Part shown: piece by piece, positions 36,229 through 48,212 of the stretch
How positions within the stretch are numbered: the first letter of the stretch is position 1
How the letters are laid out: each line of letters starts with the position of its first letter
NCBI GenBank assembly: GCA_033060915.1
Contig: CM065394.1
Span: 10,583,501-10,647,500, forward strand
Length of the DNA stretch: 64,000 bases
Direction: 5' to 3'
From: Euryodendron excelsum
Taxonomy: Eukaryota; Streptophyta; Magnoliopsida; Ericales; Pentaphylacaceae
Notes under the pieces: model-generated
What the model was told of the DNA's origin: nothing
Databases searched by the model: none
Seen by the model: the letters and a program-made list of their open reading frames with translations, nothing else
Program-made: the position numbers and the translations under genes

Positions 36229-38480
36229 TGTCACGACCCATTAAAAGGAGATATATCATTCACATTCTATTAAAAGGAGCATTACATTCTAAAAACATTA
36301 TATGTCTAGCAGAGGTCCAGAACTTTAGTTTTATGTACAACCCAAGTAAAATGTTAAGAAAATTTCTACTGAACTGGGGGTTCATTCATAATCATTTCTT
36401 TGGGATCCAGCTGAGTTCCATTTTCTTGAAAATGTTCCCATAAAATAGGTATGAGCTGTGAAGCCCAGTAGAAATACCGTAATTCTATAAAACACAAGTT
36501 TAAGATACAGTTAATCTATGACATGCATATGTACCCGTTTCTTTTTTTATCATCATTAGGATCCCGCAGGTATATCCTGCTTGAGGCATCATCAAGCTCA
36601 GTGGGCCCACCCTTGACACTCATTTCTCTTCAAGTTTAGTGGGGGCCCACCCATGATCGTCTAGTCCAGACCAAGTTAGTGAGTACTGATTTGTGGTAGT
36701 CCCGATACCAATTGATCAATAGTAACCCATGATCTTAACCCGGGGTTCTTTCGTTATCTGGTTATGCCTCCCTTATTCCTCCCTAATGATGCACTCATAC
36801 AAGAAGCATATATGTATATACATCGTGCAATAAAATAATACAAGGTATACATTAAGCCTAATACCAGTATTAAAGAACATATCATATGAAGTTAAAATAA
36901 GCATGTATCATAAAGAATGCACGATTTCCTACCCTGTCAGTTTCTTTATGCAGCAGATTTGTGCCCGTTCTTCACGTATTTTTTGTTCATGTTACCATAA
37001 GTTTGATATCTATTTTTCATATAATTTACATATATTTTACTATCAAGTTAGGTTGTTAGAAGTGTGTTAGAATCTTGGGTGGTACACGTCTTTGGGTCGG
37101 AACCAAATTTCTCGGTAACTTGGAATGGAAGTTATTCTGGAATTTTTTTCTGGGGTAGCTAAAAAGCCTACTCTCCAATATATAGATCCCTTATATTTTT
37201 AGGGATTTTCTGACAAAATTCCAGAATATTCCATTATCTCTTGTATTTTCTGTGAACTTTCATGCCAAAAAGCGTAATAAATTCATGAAAATTCATAGAA
37301 ACGTCGTTAGGGCCTGAAATTTGGAGGGTATTATAATCAGATATTTGTAGTGTGGCCATAAAAATTTCAGAGCTTTCCCATGGGGGACGCGCCCTCATGC
37401 GCCACCAGTTGTGCATGGGGGAGGAAGGCATGGCCTTCTTCTTCCTCCCACCGCGACTGGTTGCGATGCAGTTCCATTTTTCAAAAAATTCAAGGGTTTT
37501 CCAGCCATGCATGAGAGCTCCAGGGGTTGGCAAGGTTCTGGGCTTCATGTTCATGGTCTGGGCTTGACCCCTGGTGGCCAGAGGTGGTCGGACGGAGCCC
37601 AAAATGGCGGCTGCACGGCGGAATCGTAGCGGTTCAAACCTGCAACTGCCATTTTGGCTGCCTTCCCTTCATTTTCAGCCCTTGGTCCCTTCTTGACATT
37701 TGTTCCTGACTCTAAGAGGAGTCGACCCCAAGTGGTGTGATCAGCAAAGGTGGCCAGTGGCCGGAGTTGTGCCCCTGGACAGATTTTTCGATGAGAATTT
37801 GCTTCTAGGAGCTAGGAGAGGCATGCACAGAGGCCACAGGTCTCTCTGGGACACCCATGGGTGTCCTTGAGAAACTCCCTAGCTGCTGTGACATCCCCCC
37901 AGCCCCTACCCCCACTATCACCACCAAAAACGTGAACTCTTTCTCTTTTTTCCTCTTTTTCTCTCTCTTCGGGTTTCCATAATTTTCTAGCCATGGGTAG
38001 TTTTCTACCTACTGGGTTGGTCATGGAGGAGGTGGTAGGGAGAGGTTTCTCACTTGGGTGTGTCGTTGAGAGCCTCGGTTTCTTCTCTCTTCGTCTTCTC
38101 TTTTTTCTCAGTTTTTCGTTGTGTTTTGTTTTCGGTTTTCTTTGCCACCCTCAATAGTTATTTGTAGCATAATATACTACATGTATAAGTAGCTTGTAAC
38201 AAGTGTGCAAGACAGGTGTTGGTGTGCAGGATGTGCATAGTGTGTGGTTCCATTTCCGATACAAGGAATTTAAGTCGATTTCGTCGAAGCTTCGGTCGGT
38301 TTTTCGATCATAATCCACGACATTCGATTTATAACCTATGATATCAAATTTCCTACTGATTTCTAGAGCATTGCAAACTTTCAGGAAGCCAAGTGTCATG
38401 CCGTAGTAGTGCATGAATTTACAATGTGTTTTCGGTAGAGTGTAATTCCGATGTGATAATGTATGAGTCAGTTTTTAATT
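36229..38480 (+). mobile_element. LTR-like block starting TGTCACGACCC (right end uncertain)
   Basis: Begins TGTCACGACCCA, a common start of plant Ty3/gypsy LTRs. It contains a TATATA-type box near 37180 and a leader-like GC-rich segment (37380-37900). A TCGATTTCGTCGAAGCTTCGGTCGG segment near 38275-38300 is typical of LTR U5 regions. No right-hand TSD was found and no gag follows, so it may be a truncated solo LTR. Overlapping open stretches at 37230-37710 are explained by GC content and are not called. Confidence 0.4.
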
Positions 38481-40876
38481 GATACATATATCTAGTCCCG
38501 CATCTAGGAAATGTATATATATTTTATACCATCAACTTGCATGGGTGCAATCATTACAAAGGTGTAGTGGAGTCTTGGCTTGGTTGAACCGGCGGGGCTT
38601 TGAACCAATTTTGTTTCTATTTACTAATGCACAAAATAAATGTAATAAATTGCATGTGTTCCTAAATATATTTATCACCTCAAATATTTACTCGAGTAAA
38701 ATTATCATGGGTGTAGCAAAGAATAATTTTAAAGTCACCAGAATTTTCGCGGTGTTACCTTACCTCTTCAACAAGGCCGCTGAAAAACCACTGCAGCATG
38801 ATGATTTGGTGGTGGAGCGCGATCTTTATGAAGACGAAGAGCCATGGCAGATATTTGGGGGACAAGATGATAGAATCGGATACTACTGCACCACATTAAA
38901 GAAGAAGAAGACCAAGAACGCGAAACGATTCTCTCGCTGTGTGGGGAAGGGTACATGGAGTGGTGTACGTGGACAAGGCTGGCCTAACCATCATTGATTA
39001 CAAAGGATGGATTATAGGCAGTAAGAAAAGTTTCATTTATGAGAACAAAGAATTTGCACAATATGGTCTTTGGCTCATGAAAGAGTTCAATCTTAACGGC
39101 GATTTGCTGGTGTAAACACCCCATTTTTGCCCGCTCGGCAATCTCCGGCTCAACCAGGGTCAGTTTACAAACACCGCAACACATGCAAGCTTAAGATGAG
39201 CCTTTCAATCTCCAATCCAGTCAACTGGTCGCTTCTCAGGCCACAAGGGCCCGCTAGAGCCATAAGCACCATCGATCCAGGTAGTTTTCCCGAGATCGGG
39301 TGATCTCTCGGGGACCAACACCTTATCAAATTTCAGACGGTTCACTTCTGGCCCTTGCTAGCCCACCAATGTAGAATATCCGTCATTTGGTAATTCTCTG
39401 AAACTATGCGTTCTCAGAGACCAACACCACCCTCACAGGCAGCTTTCTGGGACCAAGCGTTCCTAGGAACCAACACCACCTTACAGGTAGCTCTCTGAGA
39501 CTAGGCAGTCTCAGAGACCAACACTGCACAAGTAGTTTTCCGAGACTGGGTGGTCTCAGGAACTAACACCTAGGTCAACACCGACGCTTGCTAGCCCGAC
39601 TCGGTGAAAAATGACCAAACCTGCCCCTTGGGTTTTCAAGCATGTTTTAGGAAAGTTCAAAATCTCTCAAATCAATAAGTCCACCCTTCTAAAATGTTAC
39701 TAAATGGATGAGTGTACTCTGCACGCCACCCGGTCCAATTACGGTCCCATTCTAGCTGACCCCGGTCAAAATGACCGTTTTGCTCCTGAACGCTCCAGCA
39801 CTGCACAAACCCCATCGAACGGTAAAAGACTCTCTTAAAAACATCCTCGAACGACCAGGCATGCTTAACACAACACTCCGAACCATTGCCGACCGTTTCC
39901 AAACAAACCTGGTCAAAGCAACCATTTTGCCCCTGATGGCCCAAATGCGCCCTAAAAACAACACCAGTCCTTGGTTATTAGACGGTGGATCTTGTCATGA
40001 GCCCCCGTAAGGAAGACTTCATGATACTAAACACCCACGACTCGATAAAATTTTCCTGGGGCATCTCACAGATGCTCTGCCCAAATTCCTGTTCCTCTTG
40101 ATTCCTTAGTTATAACGCATCGTCAAATGACTTGAGAAAAGCGTAAATCAGGAAATTCTCGGAAGTTCGTTCATAGGTCTTTCCATCAATACGGCTCGAT
40201 CAGATAGATCACTTTCCGAAGCCCCCCATCGTATGGCTCGAAAACTGCAACTTTCAGTAACACTTAGAGCGTCTCGCAGACGCTCCGCTGGGATTGACTT
40301 TTCCCCCAATTCCCTAATTATAACGCCCTGTCAAACAACTTGAGAAATGTGTAAATTAGGGAATTCCCAAAAGTATTTCCAGAATACTTTCCATTGGTAC
40401 GATTCGATCGAAGAGATCGCTTCTCGAAGGCTTTGATCATACGACACGAAAACAGCTATTTTTGAACACCCACGGAACGTATCATCGACGCTCTGCAAAG
40501 ATGCCATTTTAAGCACATTTTCTAAAACAATATCTCACACTTCCGAACACCATTCGAACTTTTCAAAAACACAAAAGTTCACCGGAAGCCCCAGGAGAAC
40601 ATCCCAGGTGCAACCGATTCCCCCAAAACCTTCCCAGTTGGCTCAATTATCAAGGCAAAGTTTAAACGAACCTTCTTAGTGGCGGAGCGTATGCTACATG
40701 CGCCCAAATTTTGATCAGATTGACCAAATTTTGATCAACAGTTGAGATTCAACCACTACAATGAGTGCCACGTGTCATTCTGGCAATGGAACAGTACTGG
40801 CGCATATGCAACATACGCCAGGCCAAAATTTGGCGAGGTGCATGTAGCACATGCACCAAGCCTGTTCCAAATTACC

Positions 40877-40884
40877 TATAAATA
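40877..40884 (+). promoter_or_regulatory. TATA box of giant LTR (solo copy)
   Basis: TATAAATA in the position conserved with 401-408 and 9260-9267. Confidence 0.6.
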
Positions 40885-42284
40885 CCAGCACACCCCTTTG
40901 CATATTTCAACTCCGAAATTGATGCAAAGCTCTGCTGAAATTGCTTCAAAACCTCGAATCTTCATACATATTCCACCCCTCCAACACTTAAGCTAGATTC
41001 CATCTCCCTCAAGCCTATAAACTTCACCTGCATAGCCTTATATACCATTAAACACTCCATTCCAACCCCTCAAGCCTTCTTGAAGTCATTCAAGTTCAAG
41101 TAAAGGCATCCATTGAAGACTACAAGTGTGTTAAAGGCAAAAGGTGGTATCTCTTTTACATTGTTGTCTTCCCCCACTCGTCTCTTCTCCCTCCTAACCT
41201 ACTTAGGCTATTCTCTATTTTAACCCCCATCTTCGACCCCCCTTTCTTGTATGCTTGTGCCAAGAGGGCTCTTGGTTCATGCCTAGAGGAAAGCTAGTGG
41301 GAGCTACCGTGTAGGGGGATCTCTCACTAGCCTACTTTAAGATGGTATGGCCTAAGAGCCCCTTGATTATGTGGTGTAGCCTAAAGTCTTGTATGTATTC
41401 ATGACCCCCTTGCATTTTGCTATCTTGATCATGTTTGTGTGCTTGGCTTCATTTCTATGTTTATAACCATGTTCTACCAAGCTTGCATCATTTTATTTTG
41501 ATATCACTTTCAAGCTCTATGTTCTTTTCAAAATGGTTCCAAGAGTTGGCTCCTTGAAGTTTAGTATGAGACCGTAGAAGTCATGCCTTAGAAAATCTCC
41601 CACTAACCTTCAACTCACACTCTTTGCATCATTGCATTCCCACTTGCACAAAATAGGTTTCAAACTCTCTAATTCCTAAGGTTTCTATTCTCTCAAGTTT
41701 AGTGGTTCGAATAGCCCCATGGAACCCTCTCTTGAGTGGCCTCCCTTTTACATTGGCCATAGGAGTCCTAAATTGTTAGAATGGTTCCCTTTTCTCTCAT
41801 CTCTTGCACACAAATGGTTTTCAAACTCCTTGATTTCTAAGGTTTCCATTCTCTCAAGATTAGTGGTTGGAATGGCCCCATGGAACCCCCTCTTGAGTGG
41901 TCTCCCTTTTACATTGCCTATGGGAACCCTAACTTGTTGGAATGATTTCCTTTAAAAATGGTTTTCAAAATCTCATTCTCAAAAATGGCTTTCGAAAATT
42001 CTTTCTCTCCATCTTTGTATTAAAAATGGTATCTCAAAGGTTGTTATCTTCATGTTGATTCTTGAACTCCATGCTCTTGTCAAGATAATGGTCATAAGGA
42101 AACCTTCCTTGGAATTGTCTCCAAACATCAACCATATAAAGCATACTATTGGCTAGAACCAAATTTTCATGAAAATGATCTTCAAAAGGGTTGTCGACCA
42201 AAGTCCTTTGCATGACATAAGTTGTTTTCCAAAACCCTTTCCAAAAGTGCATGAAACCACCTTTCAAAACCATCTTCCAATTCA

Positions 42285-42490
42285 ACTCTAGGTTAACTTG
42301 ACCCTAGTTGTCCAGCCCTAGGTTAACTTGACCCTAGTCATCCAACCCTAGGTTAACTTGACCCTAGTTATCTAACCCTAGGTTAACCAAACCCAAGTTA
42401 ATTAACCCTAGGTCACTCTAACCCTAGGTTAACCTAATCCAATTTAGTTAACCTTAGATCACCCCTAACCTCAAGCCAACCCAACTTAGG
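42285..42490. repeat. Degenerate CCCTAGGTTAACTTGA array
   Basis: Around ten imperfect 18-25 bp units of CTAGGTTAACTTGACCCTAG type. Same position in the LTR as 14640-14870. Confidence 0.75.
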
Positions 42491-43889
42491 TTAATGTACT
42501 TCAGGGTTCCAACTCATGGACCTCTTTTAAAGGTTCTCCCTATTTAAAACCATTCTCACACCCCATTTTTCAAAAATCTCCTACTCTCTTGAGACTTTAA
42601 AAACCAACTCCATAACCTTTTCAAATATCCCTATACTCCATCTTCAAAATATTTTCAAAGATGCTTTCAAGAATTCACAACCCTAAGGCGTCCCAATCTT
42701 TCTCATGCTTAGGGATTCTAAGGGAAGGTGATATCTCAAGAACAACCTCCAAGGTTGTCCATATTAGAATTCCAAAGTTCTAGGCGCATTCAAAAACCAC
42801 GTTCGAAAACTTTTTAACATTCCAAAATCTTACCTCCTAAGTTTCCAAACAAGACTTCAAGACATTTTCAAAACTCTCTCGAGTGATCTCAAACCATTTC
42901 TAAAATTCCCTTGAGTTATTCTAAATTCATTTCAAAACCCCCGTTCAAAGGATCCAAAGTTCTATTTCAAAACACTCCACTACCAAATTTCAAATCAAAA
43001 CTCCCAATTTCTCTTTTTCCAAAGACCATAAAGTGTCTTCAAACTTTTTCAAGGACCCCAAAGTGTCTTCAATTTTTTCAAAGACCTCAAAGTGTCTTCA
43101 AAACTTTCCAAAGGCCCTAATGCCCCTATTTTCCATCGGGCTCTTGCCCGAACTACGATTGACCTGATTCTCGCCGAATGAGATACGTAGGCAACCTAAA
43201 ATGGTGCGGTCATAACTTCTACTTTAACTCCAATCCCCTTTTCAAAAACTTCAATTAACTCAAAGTTTTCATTTCAAACTCCCACAAAATTTCCGTATTT
43301 TCAAACTACTTCCAAAACTTGCATCATGCATCATTTATCCGAAAAGCGATAACTAAACTCCGTTTTCAAAAATTCTAAAGTAGATATAAAGTGGACAATG
43401 ATAAACGGTTATTCTAGTGAGTAAACAAAAGGGTGATTAGGCATGTAGGTACCGAAAGGACGAGGTAGGGTGATGATCTTAGGATATATTCCTTACACGT
43501 AACCAACTCCCGGACCAAAGATTTTTATTTTCGAGAGACCAAAATGGAGTTATTTTCCAAAAGGGCTTAAAAATCTCTAAAGGTTGCCAAACAACCTATC
43601 TTCCCAAAAACCCTTCCTCGAGGGAGCTTTCTAAATCTTTTTCAAAAATCCTAAGTTTAATATTCAGATTATACTTAGTTTTAGGTGTAATAACTCACCT
43701 TAATCAAGTTAGGTGGCAACTCTTATTTTTCTTAAAAGCCCTTAATCAAATCAATTCAAATCTAGTCGCACTCATCCTTCTAGGAGGTTGAGTTCTAGTA
43801 ACAGAATTCTGTGTTTTTTGTCTCCAAGCCGAAAGAACCTTGGACACGCCAAAAACCGAGGCGCGACAGCTGGTTTATGTAAAGGAAAT

Positions 43890-44271
43890 TGATTCAAGCT
43901 GAAATAAATGTGAACAAATGAGTACAAGCTGAACTGGGATTTTACTGTGAGGATTGAAGCAAAAGGAGAGGAAGCAGGCTTAGTCAGTTGGTCGTAGCTA
44001 GCGAGAAGGGTTGTTGTTTAGGCAGTTGATAATAACTGAAGCAATAGGTTGTGTTCAATCCATTAATGGGTAGCTAGTTAGTTAAATTTGTTAGTTGGTT
44101 AATTAGTTAGGACGCATTGGATATAAATAGAGTAGGGGGAGCAAAGAAGGGTATCTTGTACTTTGTATGAAAGAATTCAGTTTCTGAAAGTAATAAGCTT
44201 TTCTCTCGTTTTTACTGGTTTTAGGAGAATAACTTTAGGGTTTTCTTCTTCCTAAATTTCGGATCTTATCA
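43890..44271 (+). mobile_element. Left LTR of composite element (forward, 382 bp)
   Basis: Starts TGATTCAAGCTGAAATAAAT and ends GGATCTTATCA, followed two bases later by a tRNA-Met-type primer site. It matches 63286-63668 at roughly nine bases in ten by eye. It lacks the extra ~267 bp (63669-63935) present on the right LTR, which could be a deletion between two TGATA-containing direct repeats. TATA box TATAAATA at 44122-44129. Confidence 0.8.
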
Positions 44272-44273
44272 AT

Positions 44274-44285
44274 TGGTATCAGAGC
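44274..44285 (+). other. Primer-binding site (initiator tRNA-Met type)
   Basis: TGGTATCAGAGC two bases after the LTR end is the usual plant retrotransposon primer site complementary to initiator tRNA-Met. Confidence 0.9.
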
Positions 44286-44502
44286 AATCCATTCTTGGAC
44301 CTATGACCACCAAAGAAAGATGGCAGAAGGGACTAGAAGCCAAGAAAACTAGAGGATCGAAGAATCAATTCAAGTTTTGTGGGAAATTTCGGAGTACGAG
44401 ACCAGAGCCTTGAAGGAAATTTTAGATGAGCAGACTGGAATCTTGAACGAGATCAAGGAGATGTTGGTAACCATGAACAAGAGAGCTGATTAGTGGCTTC
44501 AA

Positions 44503-46447
44503 TGTTAAACCAGGTGGCAACCCAAGAGGGATGGTGAATTGGGTTTATAATTAAAATTTAAAATTTAAAATAATCTAATGCACGTAATTTTCAAGAGGTG
44601 AGATGCAATAGAAAAAATATAAAATATTAATCTAGCTAAGTAATGAATAAGACAAACCAAGATATGATCAATATAAGATTAGTACAAATGATTCAAGTGT
44701 GTGTATGTATCTCAAGTGTATCAAGACTGCATATAAAAAAAGATATCAAGCAAGATATAAAGAGAGAAAAAGGAATAGATCAAACACAACGATTTAAAGT
44801 GGTTCAGTTGGCTCCTCTTATGCCAAACCTATGTCCACCTCCAAGGCTCCTTCCTTGGGCAAATCCCATATTCTTCAAATAACTTTACATCACTAGCTTG
44901 CTCGGTTGCTAGCAAGTTTTTACACCAAGTGTTTTGCTCCAAAAACACTTAAAAAATAACTTTTTGTTTTGCTCTCCAAAACAAAGCACCAAGAGGATCT
45001 TTTTCTCTAAGTGTTCCTATCAATCACTCAAGAAATAAATCACAAGGGTTTAGTAACCTTTTTACAAATGATATAGGGGAGTTGAATCTCACAATAATAG
45101 ATACAAAACTCTCAAGAGTTGAATAAAAGAATGAAGCTCAAAGATGAAATGGGATGATGAAGAAGTAAAGCTCAAAACTTGAAGATCTTGACGAATATCA
45201 CTTTCTATGCTCAATCTTTGTAATCTCTTGTGTGTCCTTATCTCTCTTGTGTATCTCTATTTATAGAGGAAAATTAGTGGATTATTTACAGCTTAAAATT
45301 AACTTCTAGTCGTTGGAGAGGTTTGAACACATTTCTTCCCGTTTGAACAAAGTTGCTGTCAGTCAGGAATTGAATTTCAGATATGATTGCTTTTGTTCCT
45401 CCTCAATTTTCTCCTTGATAACATTCGAATTTGAAAATGTCTATAAGAGACAAGTTGTAGATAGGGAAGTCAGATTTTCAAAACCTCAAGAATCATGTCG
45501 ATCTAAATACCAGATCAAAAGTTATCATCAAAATACTCAAGCTGTCTTCCAGTTGGCATATTTGAATTTTTGCAGAGTTGTCTTCACTTCCACCTCAATA
45601 TTCTCCCTTATAACGTTTGAATTTGAAAATGTCGATAAGATAAAAGTTGTAGTGATAGAAGTCAGCTTTTCCGACCTACAAGAATCATGTCTATCCAATA
45701 GTCGAATCAAAAGTTATCATCAAAATACTCAAGTTGTCTCCCAGTAGACATATTTGAATTTCTACAGAGTTGTCTTCAATTCCACCTCGCTTTTCTTCCT
45801 TATAACGTTTGAATTTGAAAATGGCTATAAGATAAAAGTTGTAGCCCTGGAAGTCATCTTTTCAGATCAATAAGAATCATAGATATCCAACGGTTAGATA
45901 AAAAATAATGATAAAATTACTCGAGCTATCTCTCAGCTGTCATATTTTGAACTTCTACTCTAATATGTCACCTTCCAGCTCATTTTTGTCCCATAAGACA
46001 TTCTATTCACGAAATCCTCATAAAATACTATTTATAGAAATTTGAGTCTTATTTCCAATACCACAAAAATCATATCAATCCAACAGTTGGATCAAAAGTT
46101 ATATACATAATATTGAAACTATCTCCAATGAGCTTTCTTACCATTATCTTTGACTTAGTATTCTTCTTCATGCTATGCATTCCTTTTAAGTCCAAGACTA
46201 GCAACAACTTCAAGAAATGTTAGATAATTAGCATTTAAAATATAAATAAAAAATTAAGTGATTTATCATTGAAATGCATAATATATTTAAATGTTCTTAA
46301 CATAAAAATTCTTTAAAAATCTTAACTCATATATCAAACATACTTTATTATGAAATCTTAAGATTAACCAAATTTTAATCATTAAAACATTTATATTTGT
46401 TATCATCAAAATCAAATAATGAGAACTTATGGCTAACATTCAACAGT
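44503..46447 (+). mobile_element. Copia-like solo LTR within gag (ends within ~2 bp)
   Basis: Starts TGTTAAACCAGGTGGCAACCC, which resembles the start of some plant copia LTRs, and ends near CATTCAACA (46445). TTCAA precedes it (44498-44502) and recurs at 46448-46452. Removing the block restores a GTGGCTTCAAATCTC context homologous to the other gag copy. If the end is CA at 46445, two extra bases separate it from the repeat. It contains four 192-bp repeats and a TGGTTCAGTTGGCTCC segment. No internal domain. Confidence 0.6.
45421..46190. repeat. 192-bp tandem repeat, four units, in copia-like LTR
   Basis: The ACGTTTGAATTTGAAAATG core recurs at 45421, 45613, 45805 and (degenerate) about 45997, exact period 192. 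Each unit has a AGTTGT(CT)TTC, a ATAAAAGTTGTAG and a AAAGTTATCATCAAAATACTC block. The first two units keep a shared 64-codon frame open (45313-45747), as expected from the period. No protein family was recognised. Confidence 0.85.
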
Positions 46448-46941
46448 TTCAAATCTCACGTAAGAAGGAAGGTGTTGGGTTTACGAATTCAAAGCTTCTA
46501 ACTAGTTCTTCAAGAAACAACAAAAAATGGGTCAAAGGATAAGGTTTCAAAGGAGAGCTCCAAGATCTTCAAAATTCACATCAAGAAGAGGTATTCAAGG
46601 AATCTTCAAGGATTGAAGAAATGGTGGAACTAAGACAATGGAGCACTGTTATAGAGTATGTGAAGATCTTCAATGAAATGCCCAAGAAAACCAAAAAATT
46701 ACTAGAAAATTTCTTGGTAGGCTATTTTGTCAATGGTCTTAAAGAGGAAATCAAGGTAGAGGTCCAAAGGTTTCAACCCAAGAATATAACACAAGCGATA
46801 GGGCTTGCCAAATTGCAAGAGGAAATCATTGAGGCTTTGACCAAAAAAAACAAAGGCCATCACAAGTAATCCAACTCCAGGAAACTCCCAAATGGTAACA
46901 ACTACTACTACTACTTCTCAATTCATTAAAGGATTTTCAAC

Positions 46942-47499
46942 TGAATTCTTTCATACAAAATGTAAGATGCCCTTCTGTCCTCCTTCTACTCTATTTATAT
47001 CCAATGCATCCTAACTAATTAACCAACTAACAAATTTGACTAACTACCTACCCACTGATGGATTGTACAGAACCTACTGCTTCAGTTATTATCAACTGTC
47101 TAAACAACCAACACTTCTCACTAGCTACGACCAACTAACTAAGCCTGCTTCCTATCCCTTTGCTTCAATCATCACAGTAAAATCCCAGTTTAGCTTATAC
47201 TCATCTGATCACATTTATTTCAACTTGTATCATTCCAACCCCCTTGAATTTTGTCTTGTCCTCAAGGCTAAGGCTATAGTTATATTGCTCTGTTCTTGGG
47301 ACATAAAACATAGCACAACAAGGAACTTCTCATTCTCAGTAACAAACTGATTAAAACCAATTTTAAACAATCTAACTCAGCTTCATAGTTTGGCTTTAAT
47401 CTTCAGCTTAGCATTCCTTTAGTCAGCTCCTCAGTTTGCTTCATTCTTAGCTCATCTTCTAAACTCAAGCATTAGCTCAACTTATTCCAACCTCTATCA
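46942..47499 (-). mobile_element. 3' LTR of reverse half of composite, truncated
   Basis: On the minus strand it starts TGATAGAGGTTGG at 47499, just after a polypurine tract. It runs to 46942, where it stops about 92 bp short of the expected TTATCA end and meets forward gag. The match to 63378-63935 is close across its whole length. A CTGAATTC/TTGAATTC microhomology lies at the junction. Confidence 0.8.
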
Positions 47500-47515
47500 T
47501 TCCCACCCTCTTCAA
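47500..47515 (-). other. Polypurine tract
   Basis: Minus-strand TGAAGAGGGTGGGAA directly before the LTR start TGATAG. Expected position and composition. Confidence 0.75.
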
Positions 47516-48212
47516 AATGCTCTTGTCCTCAAGACCCAAAATAAAGAAGGTTTTTTTTTTTTGGGTAGTTGCCCAATCTTCATCCTCCACCTATGGTACA
47601 CTTGGTAGTTTCGAAGTTGTGTATTTGTAATTAATGCAATTACTAGATGTGCTTGAACCAACCCATTATTAACTGTCTCTACAATTATAGTAATGCCTCG
47701 ACTCAGCATCACATGTATGTGCTTGAAGAGTATGTTGACTCTGAAAGGCTCATTAATCTTACTTTTCAGAGCAATGACTGGAGAGCTAATTATCCAAGGG
47801 TAATTATCAAGACATATGTTGTTCTTCTCCAGCTGCTTGGCCAATGCAGTTAAGAAATTTGCCATTAAAATCCAATCCAAGGATGGACCCTTTTCAATAG
47901 TCACCTGATTAACCTGATTGGGTTGTGTTATCAATTTTTTTCTCTTTCATGATCAGTGAAGAGCATCCAACTGAGATATAATTGTTGAAGATGGGTCCTG
48001 CAAAAACACGAGCATTAATTGGATAACCATTTGTCCCTACAAGTGCCAAAAAGGCCTATTGTGCTTTTGTTGTCATTAGTTTGGGACCTCCCCCAAGGGC
48101 AGGTTTCATAACCTTCTTCAGAAGCTCAATTTTAGGCATATCACAACTTATGCTGCTATATGATGGCTTGCTTTCCTTCAAACCAATTGAATTTTCAATG
48201 TCAAACAGTTGG
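47512..48212 (-). pseudogene. Unidentified reading frames in composite element, 3' part
   Basis: On the minus strand, coding-like sequence runs from the CACTA insertion point (48212) toward the polypurine tract. The first frame (48212 to about 47930) is open apart from one TAG and continues upstream across the CACTA into 61784-61900. It includes CDMPKIELLKKVMKPAL and VFAGPIFNNYISVGCS. The second (47934-47512, 140 codons) has a central hydrophobic stretch and ends near VYHRWRMKIGQL. A parallel HRWKMK ending is found in the reverse gag-linked frame at 62077-62490. I recognise no retroviral domain and no host family. It could be captured host sequence or an element-specific ORF. Confidence 0.5.

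Larger units (their letters stand above)
39111..43868 (+). mobile_element. Giant Tat/Ogre-like solo LTR, TSD GCTGG
   Basis: Complete 4,758-bp LTR starting TGTAAACACCCCATTTTTGC and ending CCGAGGCGCGACA. It is flanked by perfect GCTGG at 39106-39110 and 43869-43873. There is no internal domain, so it is a solo LTR. It is the best reference copy for the other three giant LTRs in the window. Features inside: GGGACCAACACC / TCTCAGAGACC repeats in the first 500 bp, a GCGCCC/GGCGCATATGCA zone, a TATA box (40877), and a CCCTAGGTTAAC array (42285-42490). No protein gene is present. Confidence 0.95.
44320..46941 (+). pseudogene. gag remnant of composite element, forward copy
   Basis: Starts MAEGTRSQEN after the primer site, homologous to MADRTGSQEI of the reverse copy. 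It has an early stop, and is split by the copia-like LTR at 44503-46447. The second part (46621-46869) is a capsid-type segment with FLVGYFVNGLKEEIK and NITQAIGLAKLQEEI. The frame then shifts into a poly-Thr/Ser region seen also in the reverse copy. The remnant stops abruptly at 46941, where a reverse LTR begins. The capsid segments of the two gag copies agree at only about half the residues, far less than their LTRs. Confidence 0.75.

Noticed and set aside
37234..37709. Four overlapping frames in a GC-rich segment on both strands
   Set aside because: They overlap in several frames inside an LTR-like block, with no recognisable protein signature. Explained by local GC content.
39111..43868. 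Complete giant retrotransposon with coding domain
   Set aside because: The block aligns end to end with a single LTR; it contains no gag or pol and is flanked by one TSD.
44274..44285. Part of a tRNA gene
   Set aside because: Only a 12-base match next to an LTR end. No cloverleaf or A/B boxes, so it is a primer-binding site.
45313..45747. 144-codon frame that looks like a repeat protein
   Set aside because: Arises from two 192-bp tandem units inside a solo LTR; the period keeps the frame open.
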